A stretch of DNA of 45,609 nt from Candidatus Endomicrobiellum guadaloupense. GTDB taxonomy: Bacteria; Elusimicrobiota; Endomicrobiia; Endomicrobiales; Endomicrobiaceae. The position numbers and the translations under genes were made by a program. The stretch spans positions 1 to 45,609 of the forward strand of contig JAITJN010000017.1 in the NCBI GenBank assembly GCA_031278895.1, in the 5' to 3' direction. Shown piece by piece: positions 36,091-44,592 of this stretch; positions within the stretch are counted from its first letter, which is position 1, and each line of letters begins with the position of its first letter. The notes beneath the pieces are model-generated. The model did not search any database. It was given only the letters and a program-made list of their open reading frames with translations, and was not told the origin of the DNA.

Positions 36091-37933
36091 TTTCAAACAT
36101 CTTCAAAGCTTTATCAGCTATGCCTTCTGGCATAAGAGAATATTTCTTTCTTAACACTTTTACATTGCCGTGTTCTACAAATTTATCCAGGAGTCCTATG
36201 CATTCAATTTCTGCTTTGGTTCCAAATAATACAGCTTTTACGCTTTCGCCAAGACCGCCAATTAAAGAATTTTCTTCAACTGTAATAAATTTTTTAGTTT
36301 TTGAAAGAGCTTCTAGTATAATATCGATATCTAAAGGTTTTAAGAATCTCATATTTACTACTGAAGCTTTTATGTCTTTTTTTTCTAACAATTCAACCGC
36401 TTTTAAACATGTCTCTACATGATTTCCTATGGCAAGAAAACAAATATCTCTTCCTTCTTTTACAAAAGTGCCTTTGCCGATTTTAAGCACTCTGGGAGAT
36501 TTGTCAAGTTTAATCCCTACACCAGCACCTCTTGGGTAACGTATAGCGCAAGGTTTGTTTGAATTTAATGCAGTTTTTAACATATGCTGCAATTCATTTT
36601 CATCTGAGGGAGACATAATAATTAAATTAGGTATATACTTCAAATAAGATAAATCAAAAGCTCCGTGATGAGTTCCACCGTCTTCACCGACAAGACCTGC
36701 TCTGTCTAAAGCAAAAGTAACAGGTAAATTCTGCAAAGCTACGTCGTGTATAACATTGTCTATTGCTCTTTGCATAAATGTTGAATAAATAGCACAAACA
36801 GGTTTCATGCCATCTGCTGCCATAGCTGCAGCAAAAGTAACGGCATGTTCTTCTGCAATACCTACATCAAAATATCTATCAGGAAATTCTCTAGCAAATT
36901 TATCAAGACCGGTTCCCTCAGGCATTGCGGCGGTTATAGCAACTATTTTTTTATCGCTATGAGCTAATTTTATAATAGTATCTGAAAAAATTTCTGTATA
37001 GGTAACAGCTCCACTTTTTGCAGTTTCGCCTGTTTTTACATTAAACTTCCCTACGCCATGAAATTTTATTGGTTCATTTTCGGCAGGAGTATATCCTTTG
37101 CCTTTTTTTGTAATTACATGCAGAAGAATTGGTCCTTCCATATCTTTAATATTTTCTAAAATAACTGCTAAATTATTTATGTCATGTCCTTGAACAGGAC
37201 CAATATACGTAAATCCCATTTCTTCAAAAAGCATGCCTGGAAATAGCATTACTTTGACTCTTTTTATAAGCTTTCTAAAAGGTGAACCAAAACCGTGAAA
37301 TCTGCTTATAGTTCTCATCACTTTTTCTTCAACTTTTCTTGCCATACCAAAAGTTAAAAGTTTAGCCAAATACCCTGCAACCGCACCAACTTTTTGAGAT
37401 ATAAACATTTCATTGTCGTTTAATATTACAAGCATATCTTTTTTAAGATGTCCGGCATTTTGCAAGCCTTCAAACGCAAGACCTCCAGTCATAGATCCAT
37501 CTCCAATAACTGCAACTACTTTATAATCTTCATCTTTTATATCTCTAGCAGCAGCAAAACCTAAAGCCACAGAAATTGAAGTTGAGGAATGCCCTGTGCC
37601 AAATGCATCATGCTCAGACTCTACTCTACACGGAAAACCGCTGAGACCGTTATGCGTCCTTATTGTCTTAAATTTATTTTTTCTTCCTGTAAGAATTTTA
37701 TGAGCATAAGCTTGATGGCCAACATCCCATATTATTTTATCGCGAGGAGAATCAAACACATAATGCATTGCAATAGTCAAATCTACAACACCAAGACTTG
37801 GAGCCAGATGACCGCCGTTTACAGAAATTGTATTTATTATTTCTTCCCTTATTTCTTCTGCAAGTATAGGAAGATCTTCTTTTTTTAGTTTTTTTAAATC
37901 TTGAGGAGTGTTTATATTATCTAATATTTTCAA
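36077..37933 (-). CDS. dxs: 1-deoxy-D-xylulose-5-phosphate synthase
   Basis: A 618-aa thiamine-diphosphate enzyme that condenses pyruvate and glyceraldehyde-3-phosphate as the first step of the MEP isoprenoid pathway. Motifs: GGHLAPSLGVVDLTIA, DVGHQAYAHKILTGR, the ThDP/Mg site GDGSMTGGLAFEGLQN with NDNEMFIS, DVGIAEEHAVTFAAAMA, DRAGLVGEDGGTHHG and the C-terminal transketolase domain. The start codon is TTG with AGGAG upstream. It lies after ispA, which uses the products of the same pathway. Confidence 0.97.
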   Translation of the reverse strand: MKILDNINTPQDLKKLKKEDLPILAEEIREEIINTISVNGGHLAPSLGVVDLTIAMHYVFDSPRDKIIWDVGHQAYAHKILTGRKNKFKTIRTHNGLSGFPCRVESEHDAFGTGHSSTSISVALGFAAARDIKDEDYKVVAVIGDGSMTGGLAFEGLQNAGHLKKDMLVILNDNEMFISQKVGAVAGYLAKLLTFGMARKVEEKVMRTISRFHGFGSPFRKLIKRVKVMLFPGMLFEEMGFTYIGPVQGHDINNLAVILENIKDMEGPILLHVITKKGKGYTPAENEPIKFHGVGKFNVKTGETAKSGAVTYTEIFSDTIIKLAHSDKKIVAITAAMPEGTGLDKFAREFPDRYFDVGIAEEHAVTFAAAMAADGMKPVCAIYSTFMQRAIDNVIHDVALQNLPVTFALDRAGLVGEDGGTHHGAFDLSYLKYIPNLIIMSPSDENELQHMLKTALNSNKPCAIRYPRGAGVGIKLDKSPRVLKIGKGTFVKEGRDICFLAIGNHVETCLKAVELLEKKDIKASVVNMRFLKPLDIDIILEALSKTKKFITVEENSLIGGLGESVKAVLFGTKAEIECIGLLDKFVEHGNVKVLRKKYSLMPEGIADKALKMFENGKN

Positions 37934-37981
37934 CTATTACTCCTAAAATATCAAAACGAGACCAAGCATGGATTCTCAAAA

Positions 37982-38878
37982 TCAGTACTTCCTTGTTGTC
38001 ATATAATCTGCTAAGAGAAGCAAAGTTTCCGCTTTATCGCAAAAAATAGACAATGCTCTCTTTGCTTTCTTTATATATCCGTCTACTTTTTTTTCTGCTT
38101 CTTCTTTGCTAAACAAAGAAAGAGCTGTAAGTTTATCATTATTTGCATCACTACCGTTTTTCCCCAAAAGCTTTTTATCGGCATAAGCATCTAAAATATC
38201 ATCTGTAATTTGGAAAGCTACTCCTATATTTGTTGCGTAAGTTCCTAGAGCTTTCAATTCTGTATTTTTTGCTCCAGCTAAAACAGCGCCAATTTTTAAG
38301 CTTGCAACAATCAATGCTGCAGTTTTTTGAATCTGTATAAACTTTAGTTTTTTCTCTAGAATTTTTTTACTTTTTTGACTCCAATTACCGGTTTCCAATG
38401 TATCTTCGACTTGCCCGGCAATCATGCCTTTATACCCGCTATAGCCTGCAAGAATTTTTATTGCTTCTTTAATATTGTCGGCTGGAGCGTTGGATTTTGT
38501 TATAAGATTGAAAGATTCTGTAAGCAAAGCGTCACCGCATAAAATAGCTGTTGCCTCACCAAACTTTTTGTGGTTTGTAGGCATACCTCTGCGCAGATCA
38601 TCATTGTCCATTGCTGGCAAATCATCATGAACTAATGAATATGTATGTAAATATTCTACTGCGCAAGCAGCAGGCAAAACATCTTTGACCTCTCCTCCAA
38701 GAATTTCAGCGGCTAAAAATACAAAAATAGGGCGAAGTCTTTTTCCACCTGCCAAAACGCTATATCTCATACTTTGGGAAATTATAGAATTGTCTTTGGG
38801 TAAAAAATTTTTTAGTGCTGAATTTACATACTCAGCTTTTGAGGCAAGATACTTTTTAAAATCTATGTTTTTTTTCAA
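37982..38878 (-). CDS. ispA: Farnesyl/geranyl diphosphate synthase (polyprenyl synthetase)
   Basis: A 298-aa trans-prenyltransferase. It has GGKRLRP near residue 44, the first aspartate-rich motif DDLPAMDNDDLRRG near 90, GDALLTESF, and the second motif QITDDILD. The residues just before the first motif (LHTYSLVHDD) fit short-chain FPP synthases. It makes farnesyl diphosphate for quinone and undecaprenyl lipids. The start is TTG, with GAGGAG at the overlapping xseB end. The xseB-ispA-dxs order matches that in many bacteria. Confidence 0.94.
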   Translation of the reverse strand: MKKNIDFKKYLASKAEYVNSALKNFLPKDNSIISQSMRYSVLAGGKRLRPIFVFLAAEILGGEVKDVLPAACAVEYLHTYSLVHDDLPAMDNDDLRRGMPTNHKKFGEATAILCGDALLTESFNLITKSNAPADNIKEAIKILAGYSGYKGMIAGQVEDTLETGNWSQKSKKILEKKLKFIQIQKTAALIVASLKIGAVLAGAKNTELKALGTYATNIGVAFQITDDILDAYADKKLLGKNGSDANNDKLTALSLFSKEEAEKKVDGYIKKAKRALSIFCDKAETLLLLADYMTTRKY

Positions 38879-38881
38879 AAT

Positions 38882-39097
38882 TCACTCCTCAAAAGATTTG
38901 ACTTCACCAGAAGCGGTTATAATTTCTATCTTTTTCTTTGTTTCACTTAGCTTTTGCGAACAAGACTTTACAAGATGTGCACCTTCTGAAAATAGGCTTA
39001 ATGCTGTGTCTAAATCTGGCTCACCATTTTCCATATCAGAAACTATTTCCTCTAACCTTTTTAAAGATTTTTCAAAATTTAACTGTTTTTTAGTCAT
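38882..39097 (-). CDS. xseB: Exodeoxyribonuclease VII small subunit
   Basis: A 71-aa helical protein with the XseB pattern FEKSLKRLEEIVSDMENGEPDLDTALSLFSEG, spread over residues 8-39. It forms a complex with several XseB chains per XseA, degrading single-stranded DNA. It overlaps xseA by eight bases and is followed three bases later by ispA. Confidence 0.95.
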   Translation of the reverse strand: MTKKQLNFEKSLKRLEEIVSDMENGEPDLDTALSLFSEGAHLVKSCSQKLSETKKKIEIITASGEVKSFEE

Positions 39098-40313
39098 ATG
39101 ATTTTACCTCAGCGTTAAAACCGCCAGATGCAAGCTTTATATTTACGATGTCGCCTTGCTTAACATCTTTTGAATTTTTAACAATTTTATTATCTCCGTT
39201 AAAACAAATTGAGAAGCCTCTTTCTAATACTGATAAAGGAGAAAGTATGTTTAATTTATGAGAAGTATTTTTCAATTTTTCAAACTTTGTTTCAAAAAGT
39301 CGTTCTATATTATTTTTAAGTCTTTCACCCATATCGTCAATATAGGATATTTTATCTTCATATATTAAATGAGGTTTTTGTAAACTTCTTGAAGATTCCA
39401 ATCTTTTAAAGCTTTGAAAATTTCTATTAAATATTATATCCATTGAATCTTTCAAAGAATATTTCAACTGTTCTACTTGGCCGGATATAACGTTTCTTTG
39501 TCTTAAAACCATTTCTGCTGCGGCAGACGGAGTGGGCGCTCGCATATCTGCAACAAAATCTGCTATTGTAAAATCTACTTCATGACCTACACAAGACACC
39601 GTTGGTATTTTAGAGTTGAAAATTGCTCTAGCCACAACCTCTGTGTTAAAAGCCCATAAATCTTCTATTGAACCACCACCACGACCAATAAGAATAACAT
39701 CTAAATCTTTATAATTATCATTTAAGTATTTTATTGCTCTAGGAATCTCTTTTTCAGCTTCTTCCCTCTGAACTCTTGCAGGGCATATCAAAACTTCAAC
39801 ACTTACTTTTAGATTGTCTATAACACGTAAAATATCATGCAATGCAGCGCCGTCTTGAGAAGTGACAACTCCAATTTTATTTACAATATTTGGAATTGTC
39901 TTTTTTACACTTTTGTCAAACAGTTTTTCTTCATCCAACTTTTTCTTAAGTTTCTCATAAGCCTCGTAAAACTCCCCTTTACCATACTGCTCCATATGGT
40001 TTACAATAATCTGATAATCACCATATTTAGGATAAGCGCTTACTCTACCGTAAACCAAAACTTTCATTCCATCTTGAGGAGCAAAAGTTAAACTTATATT
40101 TACATTTTGAAACATTACGACTTTTATCTGGGCATTAGTGTCTTTAACACTAAAGTACATATGCCCTGAAGTATAAAGCTTAAAGTTTGAAATCTCTCCT
40201 TGAACCCAAACACATGGATAAAAGTCTTCTAAAATAAGCTTTATTTCAGCACTTATTTGAGAAACAGTATAAATTAAACGTCTATCATTATTACCCTGCT
40301 TATCAAACATCAA
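39090..40313 (-). CDS. xseA: Exodeoxyribonuclease VII large subunit
   Basis: A 407-aa nuclease subunit. The N-terminal OB fold (YPCVWVQGEISNFKLYTSGH, then YFSVKDTNAQIKVVMF) is followed by the catalytic domain (GVVTSQDGAALHDI, LIGRGGGSIEDLWAFN, SCVGHEVDFTIADFVADMRAPTPSAAAE) and a coiled-coil tail ending PLSVLERGFSI. All family motifs are present and the length is normal. It starts 10 nt after rny. Confidence 0.96.
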   Translation of the reverse strand: MMFDKQGNNDRRLIYTVSQISAEIKLILEDFYPCVWVQGEISNFKLYTSGHMYFSVKDTNAQIKVVMFQNVNISLTFAPQDGMKVLVYGRVSAYPKYGDYQIIVNHMEQYGKGEFYEAYEKLKKKLDEEKLFDKSVKKTIPNIVNKIGVVTSQDGAALHDILRVIDNLKVSVEVLICPARVQREEAEKEIPRAIKYLNDNYKDLDVILIGRGGGSIEDLWAFNTEVVARAIFNSKIPTVSCVGHEVDFTIADFVADMRAPTPSAAAEMVLRQRNVISGQVEQLKYSLKDSMDIIFNRNFQSFKRLESSRSLQKPHLIYEDKISYIDDMGERLKNNIERLFETKFEKLKNTSHKLNILSPLSVLERGFSICFNGDNKIVKNSKDVKQGDIVNIKLASGGFNAEVKSYD

Positions 40314-40323
40314 ATGTACCTGC

Positions 40324-41865
40324 TTATTTAGCTATATATTGTGATCTTGTTTCGCGTATTACTGTTATTTTAATTTGTCCTGGATATTCAAGCTCTTCCT
40401 CAACTTTTTTAGCTATATCATGAGCTAAAACTTTAGCTTGCCTATCATCAACATTTTCTGGTTCTACAAGTATTCTTACTTCTCTTCCAGCCTGAACAGC
40501 ATAAGCCAATGAAACACCCTGAAATTCTTTAGCTACTTTTTCAAGTTTTTCAAGACGTTTTAAATAATGTTCTACAGATTCTCTTCTTGCACCAGGTCTT
40601 GCAGCTGAAATTGCGTCTGCTGCTGCAATCACAAAAGCCTCAGGACTTGTTGGAGCTTCAATCCCTTCATGGTGCGACAAAATAGCATTTATCATTTTCG
40701 ATGATTCACCATATTTCTTAGCTATATCTGCAGAAATTTGATGATGTGTACCTTCAACTTCGTGGTCAACCGCTTTACCTATATCATGGAGCAATGCAGC
40801 CTTTTTACAAAACATTACGTCAAGCCCAAGCTCACCAGCTATCGCGCCTGCAAGCCATGTAACCTCCAATGTATGTTGGAGTTGATTCTGTCCGTAAGAC
40901 GTTCTGTATTTTAAGTTGCCAAGAAGTTTAATAATCTCTAAGTTGAGTCCAGGAACGCCTGCATCAATAACGGCCTGCTCGCCAATTTCTTTAAGATGTT
41001 GATCCATTTCTTTTTTTACTTTTGCAACAACTTCTTCAATTCTAGCAGGATGTATTCTTCCATCTGCTATCAATCTTTCTAAAGCAATTTTGGCTATCTG
41101 TCTTCTTACGCCGTCAAAAGCGGAAATAGTAATAGCTTCTGGAGTATCGTCAACTATTAAGTCTACCCCTGTAGCTTGTTCAAAAGCTCTTATATTTCTT
41201 CCCTCTCTTCCTATAATTCTCCCTTTAATGTCATCATTAGGTATTTGAACAGTTGAGGTCGTAATGTCTGCTGTATGATCTGCAGCTACACGCTGTATTG
41301 CAACGGAAAGGATTTCTTTTGATTTTTTGTCGGCATTTTCGCGTGTTTCTTGCTCTAGTTTCTGGGCTAAAATAGCAGCATCCTGCTTTGCTTCTTTTTC
41401 CATTTCGTTTATCAAGGCTTTTTTTGCTTCTTCTCTTGTCATTCCTGATACACGCTCTAAAACTTTCCTTTGTTCTTCTTTTATTTTATCAACTTCGGAA
41501 AACTTTACTGCAACCTGTTGTGCTTTGTTTGAAATTTCTTTTTCCCTGTTTGACAACTCTTTTTCTTTTTTATCCATAGAATCCATTTTGCGTTCTAGAT
41601 TTTCTTCGCGCTGGTTGATTCTATTTCCCATATTTTGAACTGAGCGCTTCTTTTCTTTTATTTCCTGTTCAAACTCTTTTCTTTCTTTGTCAACTATGAC
41701 TTTCGCTTCTAGCAAAGCTTCTTTTGTTTTGCTCTCTGCGAGCATTTTAGCTTCTTTTATTATTCTTTCGGAAATTTGTTCTGCTGATTTTGCATTTACT
41801 TTTGCATAAACCAAACGCAAAACATATCCTGCAACAATGCCCAAAATAATTATAATCACTACCAT
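40324..41865 (-). CDS. rny: Ribonuclease Y
   Basis: A 513-aa membrane-anchored endoribonuclease that initiates mRNA decay. It has one N-terminal transmembrane helix (about residues 1-20), a long coiled coil (about 25-190), a KH domain ([15 protein letters not shown]) and an HD domain with [12 protein letters not shown] and the HHEG box. The upstream TTG at 41880 is less likely than ATG 41865, which has GAGGAG at good spacing. It overlaps no coding part of ygfA from this start. Confidence 0.96.
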   Translation of the reverse strand: MVVIIIILGIVAGYVLRLVYAKVNAKSAEQISERIIKEAKMLAESKTKEALLEAKVIVDKERKEFEQEIKEKKRSVQNMGNRINQREENLERKMDSMDKKEKELSNREKEISNKAQQVAVKFSEVDKIKEEQRKVLERVSGMTREEAKKALINEMEKEAKQDAAILAQKLEQETRENADKKSKEILSVAIQRVAADHTADITTSTVQIPNDDIKGRIIGREGRNIRAFEQATGVDLIVDDTPEAITISAFDGVRRQIAKIALERLIADGRIHPARIEEVVAKVKKEMDQHLKEIGEQAVIDAGVPGLNLEIIKLLGNLKYRTSYGQNQLQHTLEVTWLAGAIAGELGLDVMFCKKAALLHDIGKAVDHEVEGTHHQISADIAKKYGESSKMINAILSHHEGIEAPTSPEAFVIAAADAISAARPGARRESVEHYLKRLEKLEKVAKEFQGVSLAYAVQAGREVRILVEPENVDDRQAKVLAHDIAKKVEEELEYPGQIKITVIRETRSQYIAK

Positions 41866-41876
41866 CTTTTTGCTCC

Positions 41877-42467
41877 TCAATTTATAGTTTGTATGATTCT
41901 TTGTTCAGTAACGATAGTTCCTATCGGCAGATCATGTTTTCCAGCTGGAAGATTGTTCGTAATTTGAAAATCGTATGCCAGTCCAACAGTTTTACATAAT
42001 GGAATATCTTTTAACCATCTGTCGTAATAGCCTTTCCCATAGCCTAGTCTATTTCTTGAAAGATCAAAAGCAAGACCAGGAACCAAAACTAAATTAATAT
42101 CTTCTTTTAGTACAACATCCTCAGGAATTACTTCAGGCTGTCTAATGCCGTAGACAGATTCATTTGCTTCTTCAATCCCCATTATTTTTACTGCCTGCAT
42201 ACATAAATCTCCTGGATTTTTTATCGCCGGAACAACAACATTTTTCCCTTCTTCAATAGCTGATTTTATAATAAAATCAGTTATAACTTCAGATCCATAA
42301 GACAGATAACTCATGAGAGTATTTGCTTGTTTGTACATTGGAAGCTTCTTAACTGATGCAAGAATAATAACGCTACACGCTAGCGCTGAAGCTGGATCAA
42401 GCCTATTTCTCATAGACAAAAATTCAACTCTTTTTCTCTTTTTCTCTTTTTCCAAGTAACCGCTCAC
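41877..42467 (-). CDS. ygfA: 5-formyltetrahydrofolate cyclo-ligase
   Basis: A 196-aa enzyme that converts 5-formyl-THF to methenyl-THF with ATP. Motifs: [16 protein letters not shown] near the N-terminus, [37 protein letters not shown] and the C-terminal [13 protein letters not shown]. The frame extends to 42503. A GTG at 42467 with GGGGAG five bases upstream matches family length best, and overlaps the rarA end by 44 nt. The zapA-6S RNA-ygfA linkage seen in E. coli is retained here, with rarA interposed. Confidence 0.9.
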   Translation of the reverse strand: MSGYLEKEKKRKRVEFLSMRNRLDPASALACSVIILASVKKLPMYKQANTLMSYLSYGSEVITDFIIKSAIEEGKNVVVPAIKNPGDLCMQAVKIMGIEEANESVYGIRQPEVIPEDVVLKEDINLVLVPGLAFDLSRNRLGYGKGYYDRWLKDIPLCKTVGLAYDFQITNNLPAGKHDLPIGTIVTEQRIIQTIN

Positions 42468-43743
42468 GTATTCTCCCCTCATATCCTTCTTTTGAAGGAA
42501 CATATAATTCTACAGGATCTGGCCAATACTCTTGCTTTACAAAATGTCCTTCAAAATCATGCGGATACTTATAGCCTCTACCATGCCCTAAATCTTTAGT
42601 GTCAAGATTTGCATCTTTTAAATGGTTGGGAACGTTACGAGCTTTCCCATTTTTTACTTCAGATAAAGCGTTTTCTATTGCTAAATAAGAAGCATTGGAT
42701 TTGGGAGCACTTGCTACATAAATAGCGGCCTGAGCTAAAATAATCCTTGCTTCAGGCATACCTACAAATTCAACAGCATTAAGAGCAGAAACAGCAAGTG
42801 TCAACGCTCTGGGATCTGCAATGCCTATATCTTCACAAGCGCAAATTATTATCCTTCTAGCAATAAAGCGCGGATCTTCTCCAGCTGCAAGCATCTTTGC
42901 CAACCAATAAACAGTTGCGTCTGGGTCTGTGCCTCTCATTGATTTTATAAATGCCGAGATATGATCATAATGAGCCTCCCCACTGCGATCATAAACAACA
43001 ATTCTCTTCTGCATTGATTCTTGAGCTACGTCTATGTCAAAAACTCTTATACCTTCTTCATTTACTTTTGTTGAAAGAACTCCTATTTCAAGAGCGTTAA
43101 GAAGTTTTCTCGCATCTCCACTTGAATTTGAAACCAAATATTCTTTTGCTTCTTGCAACATTTTGACATTATAATTGCCAAGTCCTTTATCTTTGTCATT
43201 TAAAGCTCTATCCATAATTGCAGATAAAGATTTATGTGCTAAAGGAATAAACTCAAAAACCGTGCTTCTTGAAATAATCGCTGCATTAATATAAAAAAAC
43301 GGATTTTCTGTTGTTATACCTATTAAAGTTATCATTCCTCTTTCAACGTCTGGAAGTAAAGCATCTTGCTGAGAACGATTAAAATGATGAATTTCATCAA
43401 GCATTAAAATAGTTTTTTTGCCTGACATTTCTGCTCTGGATTTAGCCACATCTAGAATCTTTTTTATATCTGATATTCCTATAGTAACAGCATTTGCTTC
43501 TTCAAAGTAAGATTTTGTTTTTGAACCAATTATCCTAGCTAATGCGCTTTTCCCAGTTCCAGGAGGACCAAAAAAAATAACAGAACCTAGGCTGTCTGCT
43601 TCTATGGCACGTCGCAACAACTTGCCGTTTCCAACAATGTTATCTTGACCCATAAATTCTTCAAAATCGCGAGGAGCCATTCTTGCAGCTAATGGTTTGT
43701 TTTTATGGATTGCTTCCTGGCTAAAAAAGTCTGTCTGTTTCAT
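42424..43743 (-). CDS. rarA: Replication-associated recombination protein A (RarA/MgsA)
   Basis: A 439-aa clamp-loader-like AAA+ ATPase acting at stalled replication forks. It begins with FFSQEAIHKNKPLAARMAPR and then the RarA box FEEFMGQDNIVG. Walker A is GPPGTGKSALARI near residue 58, Walker B is LMLDEIHHFNRSQQDALLP, and sensor GITTENPFF follows. The C-terminal RarA domain (GMPEARIILAQAAIYVASAPKSN, then NHLKDA) is complete. The ATG follows the 6S RNA 3' end by only about ten bases and has no ribosome site. Confidence 0.95.
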   Translation of the reverse strand: MKQTDFFSQEAIHKNKPLAARMAPRDFEEFMGQDNIVGNGKLLRRAIEADSLGSVIFFGPPGTGKSALARIIGSKTKSYFEEANAVTIGISDIKKILDVAKSRAEMSGKKTILMLDEIHHFNRSQQDALLPDVERGMITLIGITTENPFFYINAAIISRSTVFEFIPLAHKSLSAIMDRALNDKDKGLGNYNVKMLQEAKEYLVSNSSGDARKLLNALEIGVLSTKVNEEGIRVFDIDVAQESMQKRIVVYDRSGEAHYDHISAFIKSMRGTDPDATVYWLAKMLAAGEDPRFIARRIIICACEDIGIADPRALTLAVSALNAVEFVGMPEARIILAQAAIYVASAPKSNASYLAIENALSEVKNGKARNVPNHLKDANLDTKDLGHGRGYKYPHDFEGHFVKQEYWPDPVELYVPSKEGYEGRIRERLLGKREKEKKS

Positions 43744-43751
43744 AAATAAAA

Positions 43752-43903
43752 AATCCGCAGGTGCCGTTAGTTTTAACTAGTTTAAAGCCCTCTTTTTTTT
43801 AAGTGAGATACAGTGGCATAAGCCCACGAGCATACGCTCGACTGCTGTTCTCTAAAGTTGACTTGTAGGAATAAACCAGTCAAAACGTCACCAACACCGC
43901 AGG
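43752..43903 (-). ncRNA. ssrS: 6S RNA
   Basis: The 176-nt gap between zapA and rarA holds a structured RNA on the minus strand. GGUG near its 5' end pairs with CACC near its 3' end. Next inward GUUGGU pairs with ACUAAC, and GC-rich hairpins such as GAGCGUAUGCUC lie in the centre. The 3' end ACGGCACCUGCGG, followed by a U-run, is typical of bacterial 6S RNAs. A TATAAT lies at 43911-43906. The zapA-6S-ygfA synteny known from proteobacteria supports the call. 6S RNA binds the housekeeping RNA polymerase as a promoter mimic. Exact ends are uncertain: with the visible -10 box, transcription would start near 43899. Confidence 0.8.
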
Positions 43904-43905
43904 TT

Positions 43906-43911
43906 ATTATA
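43906..43911 (-). promoter_or_regulatory. -10 box ahead of the 6S RNA
   Basis: TATAAT on the minus strand, just after the zapA stop codon. The -35 box is poor (TTGTTC at 15-nt spacing), so the RNA may also be processed from the zapBA transcript. Confidence 0.5.
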
Positions 43912-43919
43912 AAAATATT

Positions 43920-44210
43920 TCAATTAGAACAATCGGACTCGTCAAGTTGCATAATTAGGTCTTTAATTTTCTTATCATAATTATTTGAAATACTTTCTTG
44001 CAAATCTTTTAATTTAAGCAACTCTGCCGCTATCTTAACAACAGTTAGAGCTGCTATTTTCTGCGTGTCGGGAACGTTAGAGTTTTCTTTTCTTACTTCA
44101 AGCCACTGATCATTTACAAAATTTACAACTCTATTAAAGCTCAATTCATCTAAATTATCTATATTAAATTCTATGTCTCTTCCCATTATTCTTTCGCGGG
44201 TAGTAGTCAT
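43920..44210 (-). CDS. zapA: Cell division protein ZapA
   Basis: A 96-aa protein with the ZapA layout: a short N-terminal strand (RERIMGRDIEFNI), a helical globular head, then the KIAALTVVKIAAELLKL helix leading into a C-terminal coiled coil (about 70-92). ZapA crosslinks FtsZ filaments at mid-cell. The ATG at 44210 keeps the first strand; there is no clear ribosome site. It lies six bases after the coiled-coil ZapB-like gene and directly upstream of 6S RNA. Confidence 0.82.
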   Translation of the reverse strand: MTTTRERIMGRDIEFNIDNLDELSFNRVVNFVNDQWLEVRKENSNVPDTQKIAALTVVKIAAELLKLKDLQESISNNYDKKIKDLIMQLDESDCSN

Positions 44211-44215
44211 ATTAA

Positions 44216-44446
44216 TTAAGAAACCTTTGCCGTATCAAGTTTTCTCATTATTCTTTCTATTCTTGAGGCAACTTCTTGCGTATTTCTTTTTAACAAAGCA
44301 TACTCGCTTGCTAAACTTTTATTGCGTTCATTTTCTTTTCTTAAAAATTCAACTTCTAACTTCAATTTATGGTTCTCATTTGTAATTGTTTTTAAATTTT
44401 CTGCTGCTTTTTTAACTTTAGCAGCTAAAATCTCAATATTTCCCAT
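44216..44446 (-). CDS. zapB: ZapB-like coiled-coil cell division protein
   Basis: A 76-aa protein that is almost entirely coiled coil (heptads from ILAAKVKKAAENLKTITNEN through LEVEFLRKENERN). It fits small ZapB-type proteins found beside zapA in several phyla, and the assignment leans on context. It is the first gene of the long leftward gene run. A consensus promoter has its -10 box six bases before the ATG, so transcription should start on the A of the start codon, and there is no ribosome site. Confidence 0.7.
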   Translation of the reverse strand: MGNIEILAAKVKKAAENLKTITNENHKLKLEVEFLRKENERNKSLASEYALLKRNTQEVASRIERIMRKLDTAKVS

Positions 44447-44452
44447 ATCAAT

Positions 44453-44481
44453 ATTCTATAAATTGCCCCGATGAATGTCAA
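44453..44481 (-). promoter_or_regulatory. zapB operon promoter
   Basis: On the minus strand TTGACA (44481-44476), a 17-nt spacer and TAGAAT (44458-44453), six bases before the zapB ATG. A start seven bases after the -10 box falls exactly on the ATG. Confidence 0.75.
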
Positions 44482-44569
44482 TGCAAAGTTAAAAGAGTAA
44501 CGAAAAAAAGATTTACTCCTTACATTATATTGCATTCCAATTTAGAATTTTTGTAGAATTCATGTAGAG

Positions 44570-44575
44570 TATAAT
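44570..44575 (+). promoter_or_regulatory. -10 box of the partial autotransporter gene
   Basis: A perfect TATAAT 17 nt before the ATG, with GGAGGAG between them. No good -35 box is present; the upstream DNA holds the short direct repeat TGTAGA (44552-44557 and 44563-44568), which might bind an activator. Confidence 0.5.
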
Positions 44576-44592
44576 GAATAATTGGAGGAGAA

